Source: a virus. Taken from it: DNA of 37,480 bases. The position numbers were made by a program, and so were the translations under genes. The DNA is taken from positions 1 to 37,480 of IMG/VR virus record IMGVR_UViG_3300044821_000048. One strand, given 5' to 3'. Numbering within the stretch: position 1 is the first letter of the stretch; each line of letters starts with the position of its first letter. The notes beneath the pieces are model-generated. The model was not told the origin of the DNA. It worked only from the letters and a program-made list of their open reading frames with translations, and searched no databases. Positions 1-5,839 of the stretch are shown here, piece by piece.

Positions 1-81
1 TCGATCTGTACATATCGCGGTGAACGACACATCGTCTGAGGTTATCATATGCACGCAACTTGAAAATGTTTTTATCGGCAT
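1..81 (-). CDS. Partial left-end copy of the gene at 37146-37433
   Basis: The minus-strand ATG at 81 opens the same 27 N-terminal codons (MPIKTFSSC...) as the gene at 37433, because this lies in the terminal repeat. It is cut by the contig edge and is not a separate gene. The Shine-Dalgarno-like AAAGGGG sits about 7 nt upstream. On the joined genome it follows the Lar-like gene ending at 134. Confidence 0.8.
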   Translation of the reverse strand, partial: MPIKTFSSCVHMITSDDVSFTAICTDR

Positions 82-126
82 TTCGCGCCCCTTTTAAAAG
101 TGATCTCGCCAACTATTTCGCCCAAC
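1..126. repeat. Left copy of 126-bp terminal direct repeat
   Basis: These bases are identical to 37353-37478. After base 126 the two copies diverge (GT here, TA at the contig end). This fits an assembler overlap at the ends of a circular or circularly permuted genome, or a short direct terminal repeat. The repeat cuts through the start of the gene at 37146-37433, so the natural genome joins position 37478 to 127. Confidence 0.9.
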
Positions 127-133
127 GTTTGCG

Positions 134-493
134 TTACTGCCCGAAGTGCCGGGCGATAATACTATAAGTCAACTGAACGATTTCAGCGATGTACTCACGC
201 TTATTGATAGAACAATCGTGATAGGTTTCAAACACCTCGTTTTCTACCTTATAAACGCCCGGCATTTCGCGGCTAACGCTGTTGGGCGATGTGCCCGTTT
301 TTTCCATAGTGTCAGGCCGCCGATTCCACTCTAATGCGGCACGCTGTTTCGACGCTTCACAAATATCCAAAACGTGATCACCACAACCAACATTATAAAG
401 AGGCTTAGTTTCGCAACCAAACCACATTTCGATATAATCTGCCTTACCACCACAAAAAGGGCACGGAGATAGTTCTATGTTTTCGGCGGCCAT
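134..493 (-). CDS. Lar-like restriction alleviation protein, zinc-binding
   Basis: A 119-residue protein resembling the Lar (restriction alleviation) family. It opens with a CPFCGG zinc knuckle, has further cysteines in the middle, and then an ALEWNRRP segment, which is the typical Lar ending. The last 60 residues are an extra tail of unknown role. Lar from the Rac prophage modulates host type I restriction-modification; that this one does the same is inferred. The start at 493 is chosen over the upstream ATG at 529 because AAAGGA lies about 8 nt before it. On the joined circle its next downstream gene is the one at 37433, followed by a DNA methyltransferase, so it belongs to a likely anti-restriction operon read from the promoter at 799-827. 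Confidence 0.7.
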   Translation of the reverse strand: MAAENIELSPCPFCGGKADYIEMWFGCETKPLYNVGCGDHVLDICEASKQRAALEWNRRPDTMEKTGTSPNSVSREMPGVYKVENEVFETYHDCSINKREYIAEIVQLTYSIIARHFGQ

Positions 494-518
494 ATAATAT
501 CCTTTCTTCAAAACGGGC

Positions 519-530
519 ATTTCGCCCAAC
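519..530. repeat. 12-bp direct repeat ATTTCGCCCAAC, second copy at 115-126
   Basis: The same 12 bases occur at 115-126 and 519-530 and bracket the Lar-like gene. The contig's right end reads ATTTCGCCCAAC followed by TA, which matches what follows this copy (TAG at 531), not what follows the copy at 115-126 (GTT). Confidence 0.6.
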
Positions 531-564
531 TAGCTACAGTAAGTAACATACACCGCAAAACTCC

Positions 565-792
565 CTATTCATCCCAATTTATACCGATTATATTTCTTCG
601 TGATTTGGCTTCTTGAGCCATCCAACGCTTCGCGCAAACGCGAATCTGTGTGCTGCGAGATTTTCCGGTAATGGATCCAACCGATTTAAGCAGGTCCCAG
701 AACTCGGGCTCTGCGTAAACCATCCTGGCTACCATGAGTGGCCGTCCGTCTTTGCGCTTCTGGTTGATCTTCGATCCGTCTAGTCTTAACAT
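565..792 (-). CDS. Small RHH-like putative DNA-binding protein
   Basis: A 75-residue basic protein. After a charged N-terminus (SKINQKRKDGR) comes a segment that reads like a ribbon-helix-helix fold: a short strand (MVARMVYA), a helix (PEFWDLLKSV), a turn with GKSRST, and a second helix (QIRVCAKRWMAQEA). RHH proteins bind operator DNA as dimers, so an autoregulatory role is plausible but not shown. It is the first gene after a sigma70-like promoter (799-827) whose predicted +1 is the A of its ATG, with no Shine-Dalgarno; the message is probably leaderless. An internal ATG at 735 is the alternative start. The operon continues to the Lar-like gene. Confidence 0.6.
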   Translation of the reverse strand: MLRLDGSKINQKRKDGRPLMVARMVYAEPEFWDLLKSVGSITGKSRSTQIRVCAKRWMAQEAKSRRNIIGINWDE

Positions 793-798
793 AATAGG

Positions 799-827
799 AA
801 TATGCCTATAACGGTGCTGGTTGTCAA
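799..827 (-). promoter_or_regulatory. Sigma70-like promoter (TTGACA-N17-CATATT)
   Basis: On the minus strand TTGACA (827-822) is followed by a 17-base spacer and CATATT (804-799). The expected +1 falls at about 792, exactly on the ATG of the RHH-like gene. It would drive that gene, the Lar-like gene and, across the contig join, the methyltransferase operon. Confidence 0.7.
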
Positions 828-836
828 CTGTTTTTT

Positions 837-1271
837 TTAAACCGACCGAATTCCGGACCCTCGTTTATAGCACCCTTCGCCTACCGAGGACTGGAATATT
901 TCGAGCTTGTTGAATCGCAACCAGAACACTCCTACGAACGCGCATTGAGACGGTATCTTGCTCATCCATAGGCGCTGCTCGACAGACAGGCGAGAGTGTG
1001 GCATTGATATTTCAGAATCGCATTCTTTGATTTCGCATGCAATGTAGTTTGTTTGGAATGTTGCCTTGATTGCATTTGTCAAGTTAAGAAGACATAGCCC
1101 GTATCCTGTGTAATCGGCTATTCCCCCCTTCGCGCAATCGACAATAACCAGCTTGCCACGCTGAATGATTCTCTTTGTTGGCGGTTGCGTCCTGAACATC
1201 GTCCATCCGAGTTCGCGAAACCCATATCTCTCCGCGTACTGCTCGCCGACGGTTCCGTTGTGTTTCTTCAT
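837..1271 (-). CDS. PD-(D/E)XK nuclease, Holliday-resolvase/VRR-NUC-like
   Basis: A 144-residue protein with the layout of a small PD-(D/E)XK nuclease: an N-terminal helix with E10, an acidic residue in GIADYTGY (D53), the E-x-K pair in CEIKE (E80, K82), then a helix with EQR (Q99). This is the arrangement of phage Holliday-junction-resolvase-like and VRR-NUC proteins, which cut branched or flapped DNA. The strand and junction preference cannot be read from sequence. Its ATG overlaps the upstream stop as ATGA (1268-1271), so it is translationally coupled. It is the last gene of the recombination operon and ends 10 bp before the next promoter's -35 box. Confidence 0.6.
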   Translation of the reverse strand: MKKHNGTVGEQYAERYGFRELGWTMFRTQPPTKRIIQRGKLVIVDCAKGGIADYTGYGLCLLNLTNAIKATFQTNYIACEIKECDSEISMPHSRLSVEQRLWMSKIPSQCAFVGVFWLRFNKLEIFQSSVGEGCYKRGSGIRSV

Positions 1272-1786
1272 GCTGCCCTACTTTCTTCTAAGAAGTCCCT
1301 CGACCTCTTCAGGCTGGCAAGTTTATTGTTTGCTCGGACAGGGTTGTATTCGTATTTGTAAACCACACCGCGTTTTGCGTTGTACTTCTTTGATCCCTCG
1401 ATTGAGATGTATCCAGACTTGAGGAGAGACCGCCACACGATGGCACCCCATGCGCCTTTTGCGAGAGACATTTTGCGTGTGATGAAAACCTCTTCCAGCT
1501 TTTGCCTGAACGCTTCCCAATCAAACGACTTTGGGTTGTCCATCAGATATAGAGCGTGGATCACGCAAGGCTCGATTGCCCTGACCGCATCCCCGCGATT
1601 GACCTTCAGGCATTCGATTTGAAGCGACCTCTCGAAGAAGCGGCGGCGAATGGTTGCGATGTCGCACGTCTTTTCATCGCACTTTCCCATTTCCTTTTTC
1701 TGGCCGCCCATACACTTGAGGCAATGGCGATTTATCAATCGCTCAAATTCTTTCATGTCTTTGCAGTAGGCAAAACACTCACTCAT
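1268..1786 (-). CDS. Hypothetical Cys-containing protein of recombination operon
   Basis: A 172-residue protein I do not recognise. The N-terminal third has two cysteine pairs (CLKC and CDEKTC) that could hold a metal ion. The rest is mostly helical and basic, ending in KRSRDFLEESRAA. The start at 1786 rather than the longer ATG at 1840 is chosen because it overlaps the upstream stop as ATGA and follows GAGGTGG. It lies between the NinB-like gene and the PD-(D/E)XK nuclease, coupled to both, so a role in DNA metabolism is likely. Cysteine content near a recombination cassette could mean a DNA-binding adaptor, but this is a guess. Confidence 0.6.
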   Translation of the reverse strand: MSECFAYCKDMKEFERLINRHCLKCMGGQKKEMGKCDEKTCDIATIRRRFFERSLQIECLKVNRGDAVRAIEPCVIHALYLMDNPKSFDWEAFRQKLEEVFITRKMSLAKGAWGAIVWRSLLKSGYISIEGSKKYNAKRGVVYKYEYNPVRANNKLASLKRSRDFLEESRAA

Positions 1787-2187
1787 ACTTCCACCTCTCC
1801 GGCCTCGGGTATGTAACAATGCAAGAATTCGCTGGCCCATTGCTTGATAGATTCGACGTATTCACTGAATTCGTCTTTTGTCAATTTCGTTGTTGATTGT
1901 ATCTTGTACAGGCCGGTGGTTCGGCCATCCTCGACGCGAAGGAACTTATATCGCATCAGATCGTGGACATCGTCCCTGGAATATCCAAGATAATCCCCAA
2001 TTACTTTGTATACCACTCCGTTCAAATAACGATTCTGCGGAGTGCTCCTAGTGGTGCGGTGTCTTTCAACGGTAATGTCAACACTCTTTCCCTCAAGCCC
2101 ACACAGGAACAAATCAAAATCCTTTCGGTGCTCTATGTGCAACTTACCGAGCTTGACATTACCGTGAAAGATGTGCCGTATTGACAT
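1783..2187 (-). CDS. NinB (Orf)-like recombination protein
   Basis: A 134-residue protein that parallels lambda NinB (Orf), a recombination mediator that binds ssDNA and SSB. Shared marks are an early basic segment followed by TPQNRYLNGVVYKVIGDYLG (lambda has a comparable QNR motif) and a C-terminal STTKLTKDEFSEYVESI stretch that corresponds to lambda's STS...EFAELLELI. The ending IPEAGEVEV is frequent in this family. Its start overlaps the upstream stop (TAATG at 2187) and its stop overlaps the next start (ATGA). Its place directly after a Sak-like annealing protein fits a RecFOR-like loading role. The assignment is from motif memory, not from a search. Confidence 0.65.
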   Translation of the reverse strand: MSIRHIFHGNVKLGKLHIEHRKDFDLFLCGLEGKSVDITVERHRTTRSTPQNRYLNGVVYKVIGDYLGYSRDDVHDLMRYKFLRVEDGRTTGLYKIQSTTKLTKDEFSEYVESIKQWASEFLHCYIPEAGEVEV

Positions 2188-2429
2188 TACCAGCCGTCAC
2201 CTGTCGGCATAGGTGCTGCTCCTTCGTTTCCACCTCCGGTAGATTCTTGTCTGGGCTGGAAGCTGAGAGAAAGAAAAGTCTTGCCGTTCTTGTCTTTCTT
2301 TTTCCACACTGACACCCATACAAGAGCACCATTGACCATGCCTCGCCCCTTGAGGTCTGGCCGGTTCTGGTTGTCTCCCTTGTCGTTTTCAAAACAGACT
2401 GCGGAATTGTCTTTCTGATCGTATCCCAT
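2187..2429 (-). CDS. Small conserved phage protein next to annealing protein
   Basis: An 80-residue protein with a single beta-rich core: an N-terminal NSAVCFEND strand, then RPDLKGRG, then ALVWVSVWKKKDKNGKTFLS, with a Gly/Pro-rich tail. I recall similar small proteins beside single-strand annealing genes in many phages; their function is unknown to me. The core looks like a compact OB- or SH3-like barrel, which is only an impression. The start is supported by AGGAG 8 nt upstream. The gene starts just after the Sak-like gene, and its stop overlaps the NinB-like start. Confidence 0.6.
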   Translation of the reverse strand: MGYDQKDNSAVCFENDKGDNQNRPDLKGRGMVNGALVWVSVWKKKDKNGKTFLSLSFQPRQESTGGGNEGAAPMPTGDGW

Positions 2430-2439
2430 GATGTGACTC

Positions 2440-3150
2440 CTAGAACGGTAAGTCGTCGCTATTCGCGTTATTGGTTACGGTTTCGATGTGAATTTTCAAT
2501 TCGTTGAAATGGTGTCCGATTGCATCGCCAAGCGTCATGCCGGAACAATCAAACGTTTCCTTGAGCCATTGCTTGGCTTGATCGTATGTAATGGCCCCGT
2601 TAGAAGCTGCGCACATGGCTTTAGCCGCTTCTGCTCCTACCCCTTGGTTGTTTTGCGTTGGCGAGGGCTGCTGCGCGCTTTTTGATGGTTTGGGTGGTTC
2701 GGTGGTCTGTCGGTTGTATTTCGTGTCGTGCGCCCCTCCCTCGTAGATGTCAGAAGCAACTCCTAGGTACTTCAAGGCATTCCCGATGGCATCGGTTGTG
2801 GCCATCTTGTACGCCTCATCATTCGAGTGCATGCCGGATGATTCTTTCTCGATCAAAAAATCACCACCGATACCAGTTATTTTGTCACTCCACAGATCAC
2901 CGGCAATCTGTTTGACCTGAACAGAGACCTCGACAAACACCATGAGCTGGTTTTCGCTTGCCGGATGTGTCCATGTTTTTTCGACTGTGAATTTCCAGCC
3001 GAACCCGACCTGACCGTATACCTCAGTCATTCGCTTGTATCGCCACTGAGGGCTGATGTCGCTTTTTCCTTTGAGCCTCCCGCCCGTGATTGGTTTGATG
3101 GCCCATGAGTCAGGTGTGCGCAATTTGTCCCACAATTCAAGATTTGTCAT
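2440..3150 (-). CDS. Rad52/Sak-like single-strand annealing protein
   Basis: A 236-residue recombinase of the phage Sak/Rad52 superfamily, which anneals complementary single strands. The family pattern runs from ITGGRLKGKSDISPQWRYKR and MTEVYG..GFGWKF (about 20-55) through IGGDFLI to DEAYKMATTDAIGNALKYLG (about 110-130) and ASDIYEG. Residues after 140 are a Pro/Gln-rich linker and a helical tail. The last residues, NSDDLPF, copy the acidic-hydrophobic C-terminal tip of bacterial SSB. That tip docks RecO, PriA, exonuclease I and others, so this protein may recruit the host SSB interactome. The ATG follows AGGGAG by 5 nt and comes right after the exonuclease gene; the two form the usual exonuclease-annealase pair. 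Confidence 0.85.
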   Translation of the reverse strand: MTNLELWDKLRTPDSWAIKPITGGRLKGKSDISPQWRYKRMTEVYGQVGFGWKFTVEKTWTHPASENQLMVFVEVSVQVKQIAGDLWSDKITGIGGDFLIEKESSGMHSNDEAYKMATTDAIGNALKYLGVASDIYEGGAHDTKYNRQTTEPPKPSKSAQQPSPTQNNQGVGAEAAKAMCAASNGAITYDQAKQWLKETFDCSGMTLGDAIGHHFNELKIHIETVTNNANSDDLPF

Positions 3151-3159
3151 GTCGGCTCC

Positions 3160-3960
3160 CTATATTCCGTTTTTGATCTGGTAGATTCTTCTGCACAGAT
3201 GAAACATTTCCCAGCCCTCTGTGACCTCTGCCGGCGTCCACTCCTTGACCATCATAAGGGCTTGGCCGTGATCGTCAAGGGAGGTTGTTGACACATAAAC
3301 GTTGATTACCCTGATATCGTCAAGGGTGTCGAACGCGGCTTTGCAGTTTGCTGCAAGCTGGTAGGCGTGATCTTCCCAAGCATTGAGCTTGCCATTCGGT
3401 GACTTCTGCGTTTTCCAATCAATGATAACGCGCCTGAAATTCCGGTCTGTACCGATGGCATCAACGCGGCACCCGAACTTGTGCAAGTCGCTGACCTTGG
3501 TAACTTCTAACTGTTCGATCTTGATGCCCTGAGAGGTAAGCCAGTTATCAACCGGCTGGACGTATTTGACCATAACCTCTGCCGGAATCTGTTCTCCTGA
3601 AAGATATCGCTCGATTGCATTGTGTACGGTGGTTCCCAAGTCCATAGAGTCTTTGCTGACGCTATCCGCATCTACAACCACCCTGGCAGCAAATGCGTCC
3701 GCGTCTTCTCCATCAATGCGGGGCAATGTCAGGGCGGCTGTTACCGCGTTGCTGATTTTCCACGCCGTGAGGGCTGGCTTTTCGAGTACATTGAGAACTG
3801 TTGTGACGCTCGGCCATGCTCCTGCCGATTTTGCGTCTTTGATCGTAGCCTTGCGATACTGGCCGGGTTTTGACTTGTTTGGAACATCGTATAAAGCCGA
3901 TGCGTCCGGCTTGTAAAAGTGTGACCCCTCTGTTGGCACAACTAATCGTTGGTCGCTCAT
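3160..3960 (-). CDS. RecB/Cas4-like PD-(D/E)XK exonuclease
   Basis: A 266-residue nuclease with the motifs of the RecB-like PD-(D/E)XK exonucleases found beside phage annealing proteins. It has GTTVHNAIERYL (conserved His at 113), a Glu-rich segment near 151, CRVDAIG (D167), VIIDWKTQK (D181, K183) and HAYQLAANC (Q201), in the canonical order. It would resect dsDNA ends to give single strands for the Sak-like partner encoded next. The start at 3960 is preferred to 4002 because AAGGAG lies 6 nt upstream and the longer form overlaps the preceding gene. No iron-sulphur cysteine cluster of the Cas4 type is evident. Confidence 0.85.
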   Translation of the reverse strand: MSDQRLVVPTEGSHFYKPDASALYDVPNKSKPGQYRKATIKDAKSAGAWPSVTTVLNVLEKPALTAWKISNAVTAALTLPRIDGEDADAFAARVVVDADSVSKDSMDLGTTVHNAIERYLSGEQIPAEVMVKYVQPVDNWLTSQGIKIEQLEVTKVSDLHKFGCRVDAIGTDRNFRRVIIDWKTQKSPNGKLNAWEDHAYQLAANCKAAFDTLDDIRVINVYVSTTSLDDHGQALMMVKEWTPAEVTEGWEMFHLCRRIYQIKNGI

Positions 3961-3970
3961 TTGCTTCTCC

Positions 3971-4183
3971 TTAGTGGCGTGATGGTGTGACACATTTTCC
4001 ATTGACGGTTACCGATCCGCATTCTGGACAATTGGGCAGGCAGTAATGCTCTGCCGCCCATTCCCGATCCCATTGACGCAACAATTCCTCTGCCTCTTCT
4101 TCGGGCGTAAGTTGCGACCAGCTGTAGCCATGGGGTATCGGGTCGTCTAGTCCGTCTCTCCCAGATGCATCCTCGTAGCTCAT
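3971..4183 (-). CDS. Small acidic protein with C-terminal zinc knuckle
   Basis: A 70-residue protein. The first 45 residues are acidic and helical (LTPEEEAEELLRQWDREWAA); the C-terminus carries four cysteines in CLPNCPECG...GKC, a likely zinc ribbon. The family is unknown to me. The start at 4183 is chosen because it overlaps the stop of the 36-aa membrane gene (TGATG) and follows AGGGGG; the longer open frame to 4384 has no support. Its stop lies inside the exonuclease gene's ribosome-binding region. Confidence 0.6.
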   Translation of the reverse strand: MSYEDASGRDGLDDPIPHGYSWSQLTPEEEAEELLRQWDREWAAEHYCLPNCPECGSVTVNGKCVTPSRH

Positions 4184-4293
4184 CAGCAACCCCCTATGAT
4201 CGTGCAAATCACGATGGCAACCGCCGCCGTGAGCGTCAAGAGAAGCCAATCTCTCAGATCCATGCGGATGGGTATATCTGGTCGCGTTCTCAA
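4183..4293 (-). CDS. 36-residue single-span membrane peptide (TTG start)
   Basis: A very short gene that begins with TTG at 4293 overlapping the upstream TGA (TTGA) and preceded by AGGAGG about 6 nt away. It ends in TGATG, overlapping the next start. The product has a basic N-terminus (RTRPDIPIRM) and then a hydrophobic helix, WLLLTLTAAVAIVICTII, ending GGC: one membrane span, N-terminus probably inside. Coupling at both ends makes translation likely. The role is unknown; small phage membrane peptides can block superinfection or modulate host membrane enzymes. A shorter start at ATG 4263 would keep the hydrophobic helix. Confidence 0.55.
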   Translation of the reverse strand: MRTRPDIPIRMDLRDWLLLTLTAAVAIVICTIIGGC

Positions 4294-4643
4294 TTTGGCC
4301 TCCTTTTGCCCCATTCGATGGCCTCCCGCATCTGTATAGCATGGCACGAGTGGCATGATCCGTGAGACACCCTGGCCGGATCATGCCGCACCTTGGCCCA
4401 TGTCAGGCCGTCCGGCTGTCTGACAACGCCACAGGACGCACAAACGCTGCCAAAACCGCATTTTACGCATATTCCGTGGTGAGAAAGTCCACCGCACATG
4501 CGACATCGCCCGAATATCGGCGATTTAGGCCCCTGCGAGGCCCATAGGCCGCGAGTAACCGTCGGGGTCGTTCCGACGTACCCGAAAGATGCAGGATTGA
4601 TTCTAGGCCCTCTGCGTGCGTTTTGCCATTGGGTGACGATCAT
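4290..4643 (-). CDS. Multi-CxxC zinc-finger protein
   Basis: A 117-residue protein with four CxxC pairs (CRMCG, CVKCG, CASCG, CHSC) in the central and C-terminal part, enough for two zinc ribbons. Basic residues flank them and the N-terminus is Arg-rich. It probably binds nucleic acid or is an adaptor; no catalytic motif is seen. The ATG follows GGAGGT and overlaps the preceding stop as ATGA (4640-4643). It is one of three small Cys-rich proteins in the early operons, with those at 3971 and 35000. Confidence 0.65.
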   Translation of the reverse strand: MIVTQWQNARRGPRINPASFGYVGTTPTVTRGLWASQGPKSPIFGRCRMCGGLSHHGICVKCGFGSVCASCGVVRQPDGLTWAKVRHDPARVSHGSCHSCHAIQMREAIEWGKRRPN

Positions 4644-4837
4644 GACACTACCTCCTGGGCAAATCCGCGTTTTATCTGCTCCTTTGCCCTGCGTCGCAGC
4701 TTGGGGGCATATACGCGCTTGTACTGCTCGTTGATGCTCTCGGACACCTGTGCGGCTATGCTGATGCCAAGAAGGCGTTTGACGGCATCCATAGATGCGG
4801 CAATGTCGTCGGCGAGGAAGATTGTTGTTTTTTTCAT
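4640..4837 (-). CDS. Small RHH/CopG-like protein
   Basis: A 65-residue basic protein with a ribbon-helix-helix-like pattern: KKTTIFLADDIAASMDAVKR (strand plus helix 1), a GISIAA turn and QVSESINEQYKRVY (helix 2), then a basic tail. Such proteins usually repress their own operon. A palindrome inside the upstream promoter (4970-4985) would be a natural operator, but the pairing is inference. The start is preceded by AGGGAG, which lies at the end of the 19-codon mini-gene; the stop overlaps the zinc-finger gene start. Confidence 0.6.
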   Translation of the reverse strand: MKKTTIFLADDIAASMDAVKRLLGISIAAQVSESINEQYKRVYAPKLRRRAKEQIKRGFAQEVVS

Positions 4838-4840
4838 CGC

Positions 4841-4900
4841 CTACTCCCTGCTATACGTGCGCACGATTACGTACTGTTCGGTCTTTTTCTTTGCAGCCAT
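4841..4900 (-). CDS. 19-codon mini-gene, truncated YVIVRTYS-type protein or leader
   Basis: A 20-codon frame with a near-perfect Shine-Dalgarno (AGGAGGCGTCTG then ATG), encoding MAAKKKTEQYVIVRTYSRE and a TAG. As I recall, the segment YVIVRTYS is the N-terminal signature of a small phage protein family (DUF6948-type) that is normally 70-100 residues. Here the frame stops directly after it, so this looks like a decayed remnant kept as a translated leader. It is the first open frame after the promoter at 4962-4990, and its last codons provide the ribosome binding site of the RHH-like gene. Confidence 0.5.
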   Translation of the reverse strand: MAAKKKTEQYVIVRTYSRE

Positions 4901-4961
4901 CAGACGCCTCCTAGAAAATTGTGATTAGTAGAAGAATTGGGGAATTCCTCCCCGCAAGGTT

Positions 4962-4990
4962 AATATACTACCGTATTTTTACGGTGTCAA
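4962..4990 (-). promoter_or_regulatory. Early-operon promoter (TTGACA-N17-TATATT)
   Basis: Minus-strand TTGACA (4990-4985) and TATATT (4967-4962) are separated by 17 bases. The predicted +1 is near 4955, giving a leader of about 55 nt to the mini-gene at 4900. It should transcribe the whole recombination operon to 837. Confidence 0.75.
4970..4985. promoter_or_regulatory. Perfect 6-bp inverted repeat inside promoter spacer
   Basis: The plus strand reads ACCGTA-TTTT-TACGGT, a perfect palindrome with a 4-base centre that fills most of the spacer between -35 and -10. A repressor dimer bound here would block RNA polymerase. The RHH-like product at 4640-4837 is the nearest candidate. Confidence 0.5.
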
Positions 4991-5062
4991 TAGGGAAAAT
5001 CAAAACAGTTAATTTTTTTCATGCGGAAACACAACGGCAGATCGCGTAGAGCGTGCGGGCTG

Positions 5063-5785
5063 TTATCTCCCGGATAATTGACATTTGATAAACTCCACAG
5101 CGGCCAAGTATTTCGTTTCGTAGGGAGTTCCCGCATGCTTCTTTTTAACCGCTGCAACAAACTCTTGCTCTGTACCGGAAAAACACCCGCGATTGTATTT
5201 CAAAATTCCATCATCGCCGCGCATAACCCAAAGGCATCCATTCTCTGAGCCAATAGGCGAGATTGACAAAAAGCAATATTTTAAATCGAGGTCGGCCCCG
5301 GCGAGGTTGGCACAGGTGAGGTCGGCCCCGGCGAGGTTGGCCCCGGTGAGGTCGGCCTTGGTGAGGTTGGCCCCGGTGAGGTCGGCCCCGGCGAGGTTGG
5401 CACAGGTGAGGTCGGCCCCGGCGAGGTTGGCACAGGTGAGGTTGGCCCCGGCGAGGTTGGCCCCGTAGAGGTTGGCCCCGGTGAGGTCGGCCCCGGCGAG
5501 GTTGGCACAGGTGAGGTTGGCCCCGGCGAGGTTGGCCCCGTAGAGGTTGGACCCGGCGAGGTTGGCCTTGGTGAGGTTGGCACAGGTGAGGTCGGCCCCG
5601 GCGAGGTTGGCCCCGTAGAGGTTGGCACAGGTGAGGTTGGCCCTGTAGAGGTTGGACCCGGCGAGGTCGGCCTTGGTGAGGTTGGCACAGGACTTAGCCG
5701 CTGAGACAACAGCGTCCGAAACAGACTCAAACTCTCCCGAAAACAAAACCTTACAATCTATCCACGATTTTATCTCTATCAGCAT
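5063..5785 (-). CDS. Pentapeptide-repeat protein
   Basis: A 240-residue protein. The N-terminus ([20 protein letters not shown]) resembles phage pentapeptide proteins, followed from about residue 35 to 170 by some 25 repeats of A(N/D)L-x-x, forming a right-handed quadrilateral beta-helix. The last 70 residues ([16 protein letters not shown]...) are a separate non-repetitive domain. Family members such as MfpA and Qnr mimic B-DNA and bind gyrase; whether this one does is not known. The start at 5785 is chosen because GGGGGAGAGG sits just before it; the upstream ATG at 5803 has no such site. The repeats are so uniform at DNA level that other frames stay open too. Confidence 0.85.
   Translation of the reverse strand: MLIEIKSWIDCKVLFSGEFESVSDAVVSAAKSCANLTKADLAGSNLYRANLTCANLYGANLAGADLTCANLTKANLAGSNLYGANLAGANLTCANLAGADLTGANLYGANLAGANLTCANLAGADLTCANLAGADLTGANLTKADLTGANLAGADLTCANLAGADLDLKYCFLSISPIGSENGCLWVMRGDDGILKYNRGCFSGTEQEFVAAVKKKHAGTPYETKYLAAVEFIKCQLSGR
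5289..5691. repeat. Tandem 15-bp repeat block encoding pentapeptides
   Basis: Units of 15 bases (plus-strand pattern GAGGTYGGCCCCGGC or GAGGTTGGCACAGGT) are repeated about 26 times with few variants. The uniformity suggests recent expansion by slippage or unequal recombination, and copy number may vary between genomes or be wrong in a short-read assembly. Confidence 0.85.
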
Positions 5786-5839
5786 CCCTCTCCCCCTTGC
5801 CATGTCGGGCGGTTCGCGCCGTTGCCGGTGCGGTGGTTG

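Noticed and set aside
5281-5730. 149-codon minus-strand frame with Thr-Ser-Pro repeats
   Set aside because: It is the shifted frame of the pentapeptide-coding repeats; the pentapeptide frame has the ribosome binding site and the family N-terminus.
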